From Nitrosomonadales bacterium (lineage in GTDB: Bacteria > Pseudomonadota > Gammaproteobacteria > Burkholderiales > Gallionellaceae): a DNA stretch of 64,000 nt. Shown piece by piece: positions 1 through 8,817 of the stretch (its first letter is position 1; the number at the start of each line of letters is the position of its first letter). The stretch spans positions 145,520 through 209,519 of the forward strand of contig JACRME010000033.1 in the NCBI GenBank assembly GCA_016235045.1, given 5' to 3'. The notes beneath the pieces were generated by a model that saw nothing but the letters and a program-made list of their open reading frames with translations, ran no database searches and had not been told where the DNA came from. A program made the translations under genes and the position numbers.

Positions 1-2
1 AA

Positions 3-1211
3 ATCGTACTGTCACTTGCAAGCGTGTTGGTCGCAACCGCATTTGCACCAGAAGCTTCCGCCGTTCCGGCATTCGCCCGGCAGCAGGGCAAGGCCTGCTC
101 CACCTGCCACTTCCAGCACTATCCGGCGCTGAACGACTACGGCCGCAGCTTCAAGGCCGCCGGTTATACCGAGATGGGCAAGCAGGGCACCATCAAGGGT
201 GAAGGGCTGTCCCTTCCCGAAGTGCTGAATTCCAGCCTGTTCTTCAAGTTCCGTTATGTGGACACCAATGGCACCGACGCATCCGGAGTGCCGACAGCCG
301 CCAGCGGCCAATGGCAGATTCCAGACGAGTTCGCGCTGCTAATGGGCGGCCGCGTTTCCGAAAATGCCGGCTTCCTGCTCGAAGCCCAGTTGATCGACAA
401 TACCGCACCCGTGCTCGCCGGTTTCAAGATGCCGATCATGTTCCCGGTTGGCGAAGGCGAGATGAAGGTTGGCGCGGTGCCGTTCTCCACCGACGGTCTG
501 GGCGCATCCTACGGCTTCGAACTGTTGAATACCGGCGCTGTGCGTAACGTGCGTGTCTCCGAGAACCGCAACGAGACTTCCGCCCAGCAGTACATCGGTA
601 CCGCCCAAGGGGCGCAAGGCGTGGCTTTCGTGGTTGCCGATCCGATGTTCTTCGTCAACGTCTCCCGTTATGCCAACGGCAGCGCCACGGATCAGAAGAT
701 GAGCCTGACCTACCTGCGTGCGGCCGTTACCCCCACCATTGGTGAATGGGATATGGGCTTCGGCGTCCAGTCCTGGTCCGGCAATCAGGCCGATTCGACC
801 GGTCTTGCCGGCAACGACTTCAAGGCGACCGCCATCGATGCACAGGCGCAAGGCGCGGTTGGCGGCATGCCGCTGGGCCTGTACTTCACCTATGCCACCG
901 CACCGAAGTCCGGCGCGACGGCCAATACTTTCAACACCGGCACCAATGCCGACAAGAAAGCCACCACGATCACGGCCGAACTTGGCGTGCTTCCAGGAAC
1001 GGCAACCGTTTTGGTCGGTTACCGCAATGCCGATACCGGTGCTGCGACCAACGCCAAGGACAATGCTGTGACGCTGGGCGGTACTTACCAGTTTGCCCAG
1101 AACATCCAGTTGCAGTTGACCTACTCCAAACGCGACAAGAATGGCACCACCGGCCGTTACGCGGGTGGTGGCGATACGCAGACCCTGTTCATGTTGTCGG
1201 CAGGTCTGTAA
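3..1211 (+). CDS. cyc2: Cyc2-type outer-membrane monohaem cytochrome-porin, Fe(II) oxidase (5' end outside window)
   Basis: The reading frame is open to the left edge, so the first codons are missing; what remains begins inside a signal peptide that ends at ASA/VPAF. The mature N-terminus carries the Cyc2 signature: PAFARQQGKAC, then the single haem motif CSTCH (bases 96-110), HFQHYPALNDYGRSFKAAGY. About 360 residues of amphipathic beta-strand character follow and end in an aromatic/hydrophobic strand (LFMLSAGL), as expected of an outer-membrane barrel. In known iron oxidisers Cyc2 takes electrons from Fe(II) at the cell surface through the haem held in the barrel. Four multihaem cytochrome genes follow on the same strand. 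The family call is strong; the substrate is inferred from the family. Confidence 0.88.
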   Translation: MVLSLASVLVATAFAPEASAVPAFARQQGKACSTCHFQHYPALNDYGRSFKAAGYTEMGKQGTIKGEGLSLPEVLNSSLFFKFRYVDTNGTDASGVPTAASGQWQIPDEFALLMGGRVSENAGFLLEAQLIDNTAPVLAGFKMPIMFPVGEGEMKVGAVPFSTDGLGASYGFELLNTGAVRNVRVSENRNETSAQQYIGTAQGAQGVAFVVADPMFFVNVSRYANGSATDQKMSLTYLRAAVTPTIGEWDMGFGVQSWSGNQADSTGLAGNDFKATAIDAQAQGAVGGMPLGLYFTYATAPKSGATANTFNTGTNADKKATTITAELGVLPGTATVLVGYRNADTGAATNAKDNAVTLGGTYQFAQNIQLQLTYSKRDKNGTTGRYAGGGDTQTLFMLSAGL

Positions 1212-1229
1212 AGTTAGTGTGACGTAAAC

Positions 1230-1257
1230 GGGAAGGCCGCAAGGCCTTCCCTTTTTT
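1230..1257 (+). terminator. Intrinsic terminator after cyc2
   Basis: A perfect 9-bp stem (gggaaggcc/ggccttccc) with a GCAA loop is followed by six T. It lies 19 bases after the cyc2 stop, so the following cytochrome genes probably depend on read-through or have their own promoter. Confidence 0.85.
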
Positions 1258-1307
1258 AGCTTTCGTGGCGGGTACAATGCGTCACGGAATGCATGGGGAG
1301 GATCACC

Positions 1308-2093
1308 ATGAAGTATAAAAATAAATATATAAGGAATTTTAATGGCCTGCTGATGAGCGCAATGGCTGCGCTCGTCGGCATGCTGTTTGTGTCGGCGTCT
1401 ATCCACGCCGAGTCCATGCCTGCGAGCGGAGCGGCAGCAACCCCCGAGACGCCTGCGGCGGTGGCGGCAACTCCCGAAACAGCGCCTGTAGCTCCGGCAC
1501 CCGAAGCTTCTGCAGCGCCGGCGCCGGAAGTCGCCGCAGCGCCTTCCGGTCCGCAGCCGCTGGAAGAGCGCCTGCAACTGTGCGCCGGTTGCCACAATCC
1601 GGACGGCAACAGCGTCATTCCGGAGAATCCGAAGCTGGCCGGCCTGAATGTCAAATATCTCAATCGCCAACTGAAGGACTTCAAGAGCGGCGATCGCACA
1701 AGTCCGATCATGAGCAGCATCATTCCGATGGTCGACGAGTCCGAGTTCAAGGCGCTGGCGCAGTATTTCAGCGAACAGAAACGCTCGGACGGGGCGACGG
1801 ATAAACCCGACCTGGCCGCGCAGGGCAAGCAGATATTTGACGAAGGTATCATCGGGAGTGCGGTGCCTGCCTGTTCCGGTTGCCACAACGAAGATGGCAG
1901 CGGCACCGACAAGTATCCGCGTCTGAACGGCCAGAATTCGGTCTACGTCGTCAACCAATTGACGAATTTCAAGAGCGGCGAACGCAAGAACGACCCGAAA
2001 GCGGTTATGCAGACGGTGGCCAAGCGCATGACGGAGCAGGAAATCGCCGCCGTGGCCGAGTATGTGACTACCTTGAAGGAAGCCCAACAATGA
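1308..2093 (+). CDS. Periplasmic dihaem cytochrome c (c4-like) with Ala/Pro-rich linker
   Basis: The product has 261 residues. The ATG at 1308 is chosen because GGGGAGG lies just upstream; an earlier in-frame ATG at 1293 would overlap that site. A signal peptide (about residues 1-34, ending SIHA) is followed by about 50 residues rich in Ala, Pro and Glu, a flexible tether, then two class-I cytochrome domains with CAGCH (92-96) and CSGCH (189-193). The two-domain layout resembles cytochrome c4. It probably carries electrons through the periplasm from Cyc2. Its stop overlaps the next start (ATGA), which indicates translational coupling. The exact redox partner cannot be told from sequence. Confidence 0.85.
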   Translation: MKYKNKYIRNFNGLLMSAMAALVGMLFVSASIHAESMPASGAAATPETPAAVAATPETAPVAPAPEASAAPAPEVAAAPSGPQPLEERLQLCAGCHNPDGNSVIPENPKLAGLNVKYLNRQLKDFKSGDRTSPIMSSIIPMVDESEFKALAQYFSEQKRSDGATDKPDLAAQGKQIFDEGIIGSAVPACSGCHNEDGSGTDKYPRLNGQNSVYVVNQLTNFKSGERKNDPKAVMQTVAKRMTEQEIAAVAEYVTTLKEAQQ

Positions 2094-2812
2094 AAACTAT
2101 TCTCTCTATGTGTGTAGCGCTGTTGTTACCTTTGCAGGCAACCGTGGCGCAAGCGGAAGACGCCTACACGCCCAAGGTCTACGGCAAAAAGGGTTACGTC
2201 TGGGACGAGATGACACCCGAGCGTGTCGAGGTTCTGAAAATGACCGGAGACCCGGTAAAGGGCAAGGAAGCCTTCCGCGGTTGCCGTGGTTGCCACAAGG
2301 CCGACGCGGCGGGCGTGCGTGAAGGGGTCTATCCGCGTCTGAGCGGCCAACACGCCAGTGTGCTGATCAAGCAGATCACCGAAATCCGCGCGGGTATCCG
2401 CCTCAACCCGAAAATGCTGCCGTTCGTCGAGGATCCGGCCATTGCGGTGGATGAAATCGCCGATATCGCGGCCTACCTGAATTCCGTGGAATCCCTGCGC
2501 GAAAACGGCAAGGGTCCGGACGACATGTCAGCACGCGGCAAGAAGCTCTATACCGACAACAAGTGCTTCACCTGCCACGGCAAGAACGGCGAAGGGGATG
2601 CGGCCAAGGCGTTCCCGGTGCTCGCGGCCCAGCACTACGGCTACCTGATGCGCGAAATGAAGCTGATCGAGACCGGGGCGCGCGGCAACTCGCATCCAGA
2701 CATGGTCAAGGCCATCGCCAAATTCTCGCAAAGCGACCGCGAGGCGGTGTCCGACTATCTGTCGCGCCTGCCCGATTACCGGACGCTGAATGCCGTGCCG
2801 GCAACGAAGTAA
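2090..2812 (+). CDS. Periplasmic dihaem cytochrome c
   Basis: The product has 240 residues and starts at the ATG that overlaps the previous stop by four bases. A short signal peptide (residues 1-22, ending AQA) is followed by an unusual Tyr/Lys-rich stretch (YTPKVYGKKGYVWDEM) and two cytochrome c domains with CRGCH (65-69) and CFTCH (159-163). Met residues suitable as distal ligands follow each motif. It is likely a second periplasmic carrier in the Cyc2 electron pathway. It is clearly related to its two dihaem neighbours, so the three may have arisen by duplication. Its specific role is not known. Confidence 0.83.
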   Translation: MKTILSMCVALLLPLQATVAQAEDAYTPKVYGKKGYVWDEMTPERVEVLKMTGDPVKGKEAFRGCRGCHKADAAGVREGVYPRLSGQHASVLIKQITEIRAGIRLNPKMLPFVEDPAIAVDEIADIAAYLNSVESLRENGKGPDDMSARGKKLYTDNKCFTCHGKNGEGDAAKAFPVLAAQHYGYLMREMKLIETGARGNSHPDMVKAIAKFSQSDREAVSDYLSRLPDYRTLNAVPATK

Positions 2813-2813
2813 A

Positions 2814-2878
2814 CCGGCGGCGTATCGCCGGACAATGTAGTTTGAAGTATCCGGCAACGGTGGAGGCCGTTGCCGGAT
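2814..2878 (+). other. Two tandem hairpins between cytochrome genes
   Basis: A first hairpin (ccggcg/cgccgg, 2814-2831) is followed by a perfect 12-bp stem (atccggcaacgg/ccgttgccggat, 2849-2878) with loop TGGAGG. There is no T-run, so this looks less like a terminator than an mRNA processing or stability element between two cistrons. Confidence 0.55.
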
Positions 2879-2905
2879 GTGACGAAAAATAAAAAGGGGA
2901 ATGTG

Positions 2906-3532
2906 ATGTCCAAGGAACGCAACAACTATGCTGCGCTGGCGTGCTCGGCGCTGCTCGCCGTGTCTGTGTCGACGGCCGCCTTTGCCGGCGATGTCAACAA
3001 GCTCGTGGAAGTGTGCTCATCCTGCCACGGCAAGGACGGAAACAGCGCAGAAGCGGACATCCCCAACATTGCCAGCTATTCCGTGGAATATGTCACCAAA
3101 AGCCTGACGCGATACCAGAAGAAAGAACGTCCGTGCATCGAAACTGAAATCCGCTCGGGCAGCAAGAAGGGCTCGAAATCGGACATGTGCAAAATTGCCG
3201 CCGGGCTGAGCGAAAGCGACATCGCGCAACTCGGGGAATTTTTTGCCGGACAGACCTTTGTGCGCACGGCGCAGGCGACCGATGCCGAAATGGTAAAAAA
3301 GGGCAAATCGATCCACAACAAGAAGTGTTTTACCTGCCATGCCGAATCGGGCAGCGAGCCCAGCGACCATTCCGGCATTCTGGCCGGGCAAAAAATGGGC
3401 TATCTCAAGCAGGAAATCAAGTTCTTCAAAGAGGGCAAGCGCCCCATTTCAAAGAAAATGAAACCGAAACTGGAGTCTCTGGACGATGCGGAGATTGAAG
3501 CGGTCATTCAATACTACGGAAGCATCCAGTAA
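2906..3532 (+). CDS. Periplasmic dihaem cytochrome c
   Basis: The product has 208 residues; the ATG at 2906 follows AAGGGGAA. A signal peptide (1-27, ending AAFA) precedes two cytochrome c domains with CSSCH (37-41) and CFTCH (141-145). Unlike its neighbours it is rich in Lys (RYQKKERPC, GSKKGSKSDMCK, KKMKPK), giving a basic surface that could dock on acidic partners. Two further Cys residues (near 83 and 95) lie outside haem motifs and could form a disulphide. It is the third dihaem carrier between Cyc2 and the inner-membrane tetrahaem cytochrome. Confidence 0.83.
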   Translation: MSKERNNYAALACSALLAVSVSTAAFAGDVNKLVEVCSSCHGKDGNSAEADIPNIASYSVEYVTKSLTRYQKKERPCIETEIRSGSKKGSKSDMCKIAAGLSESDIAQLGEFFAGQTFVRTAQATDAEMVKKGKSIHNKKCFTCHAESGSEPSDHSGILAGQKMGYLKQEIKFFKEGKRPISKKMKPKLESLDDAEIEAVIQYYGSIQ

Positions 3533-3540
3533 TCCTGCCG

Positions 3541-3580
3541 AATGCCGGAAATCCGGGAAACGCCTGCTTTCCCGGCATTT
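3541..3580 (+). terminator. Possible hairpin terminator
   Basis: Stem ccgggaaa/tttcccgg, extended by aatgcc/ggcatt, 10-40 bases after the dihaem cytochrome stop. Only a short T-stretch follows, so termination is likely weak. Confidence 0.4.
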
Positions 3581-3668
3581 CTGCTGTTAAGCCGCAAAGG
3601 GTGGCAGTGCGCAAGTTGAAGCTGTCAATGCCCTGCTTTCAAGGCAGTGCGGTGTAAAGGACGCCAAA

Positions 3669-4259
3669 ATGAATATGCAACAAAAAATCAAAAATGGGTG
3701 GCATGCACTGCGCAGCCCGACGGCCCGCTTTTCCGTGATTTTTCTGCTGGGTTGGGGTTTCGTCGCCGGCATTATTTTCTGGGGCGGTTTCAATACCGGG
3801 ATGGAGGCAACCAACAAGCTCGAGTTTTGTATTTCCTGCCATGAAATGCGGGATACCGTCTATGAGGAATACAAGACTTCCATTCACTACGCCAATCGCA
3901 CTGGTGTGCGCGCAGTGTGTTCGGACTGCCATGTGCCCAGGGACTGGGTCCACAAAATCAAACGCAAGATCCAGGCGAGCGGCGAATTGTGGAGCAAAGT
4001 GACCGGCACTATCGATACCAGGGAAAAATTCGAGGCCAGGCGGCTGGAGTTGGCGCAGCACGAATGGGCGCGCATGAAGGCATCGGATTCGCGCGAATGC
4101 CGCAACTGCCACAGCTACGAGGGCATGAATGCGGAGATGCAGGACGAGACGGCGAAGGAAAAGCATATGCAGGCAACCAAGCCCGGCTCCGGCAAGACCT
4201 GCATCGACTGCCACAAAGGCATCACCCACGAGTTGCCGGAAGGCATGGAAGGTTTGTAA
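3669..4259 (+). CDS. NapC/NirT-family tetrahaem cytochrome c (CymA-like), membrane-anchored
   Basis: The product has 196 residues; AAAGGA lies upstream of the ATG. One N-terminal membrane anchor (about 21-42) is followed by four haem motifs: CISCH (54-58), CSDCH (84-88), CRNCH (144-148) and CIDCH (178-182). The spacing and the flanking EM, VP and KGITHELP residues are typical of the NapC/NirT/CymA family, which exchanges electrons with the quinone pool. In CymA the flow runs from quinol to the periplasm. Next to Cyc2 it more likely runs inward, reducing quinone with electrons from iron. That direction is an inference. It completes a surface-to-membrane set of cytochromes. Confidence 0.87.
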   Translation: MNMQQKIKNGWHALRSPTARFSVIFLLGWGFVAGIIFWGGFNTGMEATNKLEFCISCHEMRDTVYEEYKTSIHYANRTGVRAVCSDCHVPRDWVHKIKRKIQASGELWSKVTGTIDTREKFEARRLELAQHEWARMKASDSRECRNCHSYEGMNAEMQDETAKEKHMQATKPGSGKTCIDCHKGITHELPEGMEGL

Positions 4260-4290
4260 TCCGGTTTCATCCAGGGAATCGCCGGTCAAG

Positions 4291-4358
4291 TCGTCACACC
4301 GGCGAAGACCGGTGTCCAGTCGATTAAAACGCCTGATTCCGGCTTCGCCGGAATGACG
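4291..4358. repeat. REP-like paired palindrome (ATTCCGGC family)
   Basis: Two inverted units (gtcgtcacaccggcgaagac and gattccggcttcgccggaat) are separated by about 20 bases. Related copies lie near 12.0, 17.6, 17.9, 49.7, 53.0 and 57.0 kb, so this is a dispersed intergenic family. Confidence 0.75.
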
Positions 4359-4359
4359 T

Positions 4360-4904
4360 GTCAGGACTTGCCCGGTGTTTTCCCAAGTCGGCGCGGTGGA
4401 ATCATCGCTTTGGCGCTGCGAAAAAAAGCCGAAAATGCAGCGAATCCCTTGTTCTTGACATTCATTTAACGTCGCGATGACGTTCTCTTCACGCGCAGCT
4501 TGCTAGGATGCAAACACTTTCTGCAGATGTGTGTATACCAAACAATAACAAGGGAAGCAGTAAAGTCAGGGAGGAAGCAATTCAGACGCCTGAGCCAGCC
4601 AAGACGGGACAGGCGTTCTGATGAATAAACACTACCATGCCGCGAGGGTGGGTTGCTGCAGGTTCTCGATCGCCTTAGTCCAGGGAGCTACAGGGGGTCG
4701 CAATGTGGGAGCCTGGGGTTGGCCCAAAATCACATCAATAAAGGCGAGTAGTGAAAAAATAGGGGAGACTTCGGTGCGCTGCGTAGCCAATCTGCGTATC
4801 GGATTGCGTGCCGCAGTCTCCCTCTTTATTTGCCCGCTTGCCTTGCGTGGTGCAACACAGTCCCTCGCTTGGCGCCGTCCCTCGGAAAATTCCCGCCGCA
4901 GTCT
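4360..4904. other. Structured non-coding stretch, no gene recognised
   Basis: This gap between the cytochrome cluster and ppc has no convincing coding frame. It holds a TTGACA box (4455-4460) without a clear -10, a hairpin (cagacgcctg ... caggcgttctg, about 4583-4620), and a long imperfect hairpin (gggagact ... agtctccc, about 4763-4833) followed by a T-rich stretch. It could encode a small RNA. No riboswitch class could be matched by eye. Confidence 0.35.
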
Positions 4905-7673
4905 TTAGCCGCTGTTCCGCAATCCGGTCGCGATACCGTTGATGGAAAGGTGGATTGCCCGTTTCACTTTCTCGTCGTTATCCCCGGCGCGATGTCGCTG
5001 CAACAGCGCCACTTGCAAGTGGTTGAGCGGGTCGATATACGGCATGCGCGTGAGCAGGCTGCGCGCAAAAGCCGGGTTGTCCTGCAACAGGGCCGAGTTG
5101 CCGGTTACCTTGAGCAGCAATTCCACGCTGGCATTCCACTCGCCGTCGATCTCCCCGAAAATACGCTCGCGCAATTCAACATCCCCGACCAGTTCGGCAT
5201 AGCGCGAGGCGATACCCATATCGGTTTTGGAGAGCACCATTTCCATGTTGGACATGAGGCCGCGGAAAAAAGCCCAGTTCTTGTACATCGCCTGCAATTG
5301 GGCAAGCCCGTTCTGTCCTTCGCGCTCCAGGAACAGCTTTACCGCGCTGCCGTAACCGTACCAGCCCGGCAACAGAATGCGGTTCAGTCCCCAACTGAAC
5401 ACCCAGGGAATGGCGCGCAGGTCTTCGATGCGGTTCGACGGCTTGCGCGACGCCGGGCGGCTGCCGATATTCAATTCGGCAATCTCGCGGATGGGCGTCG
5501 CGGCAAAGAAGAAATCGGTAAAGCCGGGCGTCTCATACACCAGCCGACGATAGGCGGCATAGGCATCACGGCTCAACTCGTCCATGATGCGGTGGTATTC
5601 GGGCATGGCGCTGTCCGCCCCGTGCCGGTGCAGCAGCGTCGCTTCCATGGTCGCGGCGATCAGCGTTTCCAGGTTGCGGCGGCCGACCTCGGGGTTGGAG
5701 TATTTGCTGGAAATGACTTCGCCCTGTTCGGTGATGCGGATCTGCCCGTTCACGCTGCCCGGCGGCTGCGCCAGAATCGCGTCGTAACTGGGGCCGCCGC
5801 CGCGGCCCACCGTTCCGCCGCGGCCGTGGAACAAACGCAGCTCGACTCCGTGCTGCTGGAATACTTTCACCAGTTCGAGTTCGGCCTTGTACAGTTCCCA
5901 GTTCGCGGTGAGATACCCGCCGTCCTTGTTGCTGTCGGAATAGCCCAGCATCACCTCCTGCGTGTTGCCGCGGCTGGCCAGCAGCTTGCGGTACCAATCC
6001 AGCGAAAACAGTTCGTCCATGATCCGGCTGCAACCGCGCAAATCCTCGATGGTCTCGAACAGGGGAATGATGTTGACGTGCAAGGCATCGCTTCCCTCGA
6101 GCAAGCCGACCTGCTGCAGCATCAGCGCAAGTTCCAGCAGGTCGCTGACGGCATCCGTTTTGGAAATGATATGGTTGGGCAAGGCGGCGTGCCCGAAGCG
6201 CCGGTGAATCGCCGCCGCAGCCAGCATGATGCGCAGTTCGCCTTGCGGGATGGCCGAGTAGCGTTCGATGTCCGTCATCAGCGTTTTGCCGGCCTGCAGG
6301 GTTTCGAGCAGCACCCGGCGTTTTGCCGCTTCGTCCAGACCTGCGTAATCCGCCATTACTGAACCGGGCGCAAGCAGCTCGCCCACCGTCTGCTCGATGA
6401 CCGCGCTGTGCTGGCGCATGTCCAACGGCGTCAGGTGGAAGCCGAACACTTCAGCCGAGCGGCGCAGATTGGCCAGCCGACCCGTTGCCACATGCAGCGC
6501 GCCATGCCGGCGCAGCGAATCGATCACGATGTCGAGATCGACCATGAATTCCTGCGGCGTGGCATAAGGCTGCTCGTTTGCGCCCAGCGGCGGCTGGTGC
6601 GCGATGCTGTGGCCGAACTGTTTCGCCGTGGCCGACAGGCGCGAATAGATCAGGTTGCACGCGCGGCGGTAAGGCTCGTCCGCGCGCACGGGATCCTTGT
6701 CCGGCGAGTTGTCGGAGAGTCTGCGCAATTCGCTGCTGACGTCAGCCAGGCGGTCCGTCAGGCTCAGGCTGCGGCTCAACACGTAGACTTCCGCCAGATA
6801 GTGCTCGAAAGCCAGCGCCGACTGCTGCTGCAACGCATCCTGCATCACATCGTGGGTGACGAACGGATTGCCGTCGCGGTCGCCGCCGATCCAGCTGCCG
6901 ATGCGCAGCAGCGGCGGAACGACGATACCCTTGCCGAAACGCGCCTCGAATTGTTTCTCCAGATTGGCGTAAATCTTCGGAATCTCGACCAGAAAGGTGT
7001 AGCGGTAATACTCCAATCCGTTGTTGATCTCGTCGCGCACGGTCAGCTTGGCGGTGCGCAGCATGCGCGTCTGCCACAGGATCAGCACGGAACGGCGCAG
7101 CGCCTCCTCGTTCTCCTCAAGCTCGTCCGGCGTCATGTCGATGCGGTCGCGCTCGGAAAGAAAGCGGGCGATGTAGAGCTGGCAGTCGAGAATGCTTTTG
7201 CGCTGCACCTCGGTCGGGTGCGCAGTCAGGACCGGCGACACCAGCGCGATGTTGAGGAACGATTGCAGCGTTTGTGCATCGACCGGCTTCTGCTGCAACC
7301 GGTTCAGCGTCAGCGGCAGCGTACCGTCGGCAGGCGCATTGCCGACCTTGAGGCGGGCGCGGTGCAGCCGGTTGTGGTGCTGGTCTTCGGCGATGTTGGA
7401 AAGCTGGGAGAAATAGCTGAACGAGCGCACCACGGCCAGGGTATCGGCGGGTGAGAGCGCGTCCAGTATCTGTTCCAGCGCCTCGCCGTCGCGTTCGTCC
7501 TGCGTCTTGCGGAAACGGACGGCGGCGCGGCGCACGTTTTCGATCAACTGGAAATATTCCTCCCCTTCCTGTTCGAGCAGGGTGTCGCCGAGAATGCGGC
7601 CCAACAGCCGCACGTCGTTGAGCAACGGCAAGTCCCGGCTGGAAATATCGGAGGGAGAGGCGATCAAATTCAT
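4905..7673 (-). CDS. ppc: Phosphoenolpyruvate carboxylase
   Basis: The product has 922 residues, a normal length. The start at 7673 (MNLIASPSD) is preferred over a longer in-frame start because upstream residues do not resemble the family. PEP carboxylase adds bicarbonate to PEP to form oxaloacetate, replenishing the TCA cycle. Visible signatures are TAHPTEVQRKS with the catalytic His near 152, GGDRDGNPFVT, and the mobile loop FHGRGGTVGRGGGP near 616-628. The C-terminus ends in an Asn-x-Gly type tail (RNSG). It lies divergently to hemC with a short shared upstream region. In an autotroph it supplies C4 acids, including glutamate and tetrapyrrole precursors. Confidence 0.97.
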   Translation of the reverse strand: MNLIASPSDISSRDLPLLNDVRLLGRILGDTLLEQEGEEYFQLIENVRRAAVRFRKTQDERDGEALEQILDALSPADTLAVVRSFSYFSQLSNIAEDQHHNRLHRARLKVGNAPADGTLPLTLNRLQQKPVDAQTLQSFLNIALVSPVLTAHPTEVQRKSILDCQLYIARFLSERDRIDMTPDELEENEEALRRSVLILWQTRMLRTAKLTVRDEINNGLEYYRYTFLVEIPKIYANLEKQFEARFGKGIVVPPLLRIGSWIGGDRDGNPFVTHDVMQDALQQQSALAFEHYLAEVYVLSRSLSLTDRLADVSSELRRLSDNSPDKDPVRADEPYRRACNLIYSRLSATAKQFGHSIAHQPPLGANEQPYATPQEFMVDLDIVIDSLRRHGALHVATGRLANLRRSAEVFGFHLTPLDMRQHSAVIEQTVGELLAPGSVMADYAGLDEAAKRRVLLETLQAGKTLMTDIERYSAIPQGELRIMLAAAAIHRRFGHAALPNHIISKTDAVSDLLELALMLQQVGLLEGSDALHVNIIPLFETIEDLRGCSRIMDELFSLDWYRKLLASRGNTQEVMLGYSDSNKDGGYLTANWELYKAELELVKVFQQHGVELRLFHGRGGTVGRGGGPSYDAILAQPPGSVNGQIRITEQGEVISSKYSNPEVGRRNLETLIAATMEATLLHRHGADSAMPEYHRIMDELSRDAYAAYRRLVYETPGFTDFFFAATPIREIAELNIGSRPASRKPSNRIEDLRAIPWVFSWGLNRILLPGWYGYGSAVKLFLEREGQNGLAQLQAMYKNWAFFRGLMSNMEMVLSKTDMGIASRYAELVGDVELRERIFGEIDGEWNASVELLLKVTGNSALLQDNPAFARSLLTRMPYIDPLNHLQVALLQRHRAGDNDEKVKRAIHLSINGIATGLRNSG

Positions 7674-7766
7674 GATTTCGGCATAATGTCGTCGGCGCAA
7701 AACAGCGGCGCACCTGTTAGAATGCGCACGCTGCAACCGCAAATTATTTATCGTTAGGAAACCCCG

Positions 7767-8711
7767 ATGAGTCAGGCTTTACTTACCCCGCCAGCCCGCC
7801 TGGTAATCGCTTCGCGCGAGAGCGCTTTGGCTATGTGGCAAGCCGAACACATTCGGGACAGGCTGCGCGCATTATACCCGCAAACCCCGGTCAGCATTCT
7901 GGGCATGACCACGCAGGGCGACCAGATATTGGACGTGACCCTGTCCAAGATCGGCGGCAAGGGCCTGTTCGTGAAAGAACTGGAAACCGCGCTGGAAAAC
8001 GGCAGCGCCGACATCGCCGTGCACTCGCTGAAAGACGTGCCGATGAACCTGCCCGGCGGTTTCACCCTGGCCTGCATCGGCGAACGCGAAGACCCGCGCG
8101 ATGCATTCGTCTCCAATCAATTCGACAATCTCGCGGCGTTGCCCGCGGGCAGCGTCGTGGGCACTTCCAGCCTGCGCCGCGAAAGCCAGTTGCGCGCGCG
8201 CTTTCCGCATCTCAGGATCGAGCCGCTGCGCGGCAACGTGCAGACGCGATTGCGCAAGCTGGACGAGGGCCAATACGCCGCCATCATCCTTGCCGCCGCC
8301 GGTTTGAAACGGCTGGGACTGGGCGCTCGCATCCGCAATGTCATTTCCAGCGACGACAGCCTGCCTGCCGTGGGACAGGGCGCACTGGGCATCGAGACGC
8401 GCGCCGACCGTACCGACCTGAAAGCCGTGCTGGCGCCGCTGCACCACGCCGACACCGCCGCCTGCGTGCTGGCCGAACGCGCCATGAGCCGCGCGCTGGC
8501 CGGCAGTTGCCAGGTGCCGCTGGGCGGTTTCGCGGAAGTGCAGGGCGCCAAATTGCGCATGCGCGGTTTTGTCGCCACGCCGGACGGCACGCGCTTGCTG
8601 CGCGCCGAGCATGTCGGCGACATCGCACAACCCGAAGCGCTGGGCGACCTGGTTGCGCGCGATCTGCTCCAGCAAGGCGCAGGCGAAATTCTCGCGGCGC
8701 TGTCTTTGTAA
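7767..8711 (+). CDS. hemC: Porphobilinogen deaminase (hydroxymethylbilane synthase)
   Basis: The product has 314 residues; AGGAAA precedes the ATG. The cytoplasmic enzyme joins four porphobilinogen units into hydroxymethylbilane. Family motifs are present: [11 protein letters not shown] near the N-terminus, [26 protein letters not shown], and the dipyrromethane-binding Cys248 in GSCQVPLGG. It heads hemC-hemD-hemX-hemY, the common betaproteobacterial order. Haem supply matters here because the same window encodes at least ten c-type haem sites. A dispersed repeat separates it from hemD. Confidence 0.97.
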   Translation: MSQALLTPPARLVIASRESALAMWQAEHIRDRLRALYPQTPVSILGMTTQGDQILDVTLSKIGGKGLFVKELETALENGSADIAVHSLKDVPMNLPGGFTLACIGEREDPRDAFVSNQFDNLAALPAGSVVGTSSLRRESQLRARFPHLRIEPLRGNVQTRLRKLDEGQYAAIILAAAGLKRLGLGARIRNVISSDDSLPAVGQGALGIETRADRTDLKAVLAPLHHADTAACVLAERAMSRALAGSCQVPLGGFAEVQGAKLRMRGFVATPDGTRLLRAEHVGDIAQPEALGDLVARDLLQQGAGEILAALSL

Positions 8712-8728
8712 GCAACAAACAACCTTAT

Positions 8729-8808
8729 GCCACAGAGGGCACAGAGATCACAGAGGAAAAGCAAAACCACTTCAGGTTTTCTCTGTGTGCTCTGTGTTCT
8801 CTGTGGCA
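8729..8808. repeat. Imperfect inverted repeat, CACAGAG family
   Basis: gccacagagggcacagagat on the left is mirrored by ctctgtgtgctctgtgttct and tctgtggca on the right around an unrelated centre. A second copy lies at 62964-63052 between ubiA and recG. This copy sits between hemC and hemD and ends just before the hemD start. Confidence 0.8.
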
Positions 8809-8817
8809 AATGAATTT

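Noticed and set aside
339..2090. A 583-codon open frame on the minus strand opposite cyc2 and the first dihaem cytochrome gene
   Set aside because: It mirrors two strong plus-strand genes, has no ribosome site or recognisable domain, and is expected by chance in GC-rich coding DNA.
4830..6362. A 510-codon plus-strand frame opposite ppc
   Set aside because: Arg/His/Gln/Val-rich composition typical of antisense frames; ppc fully explains the region.
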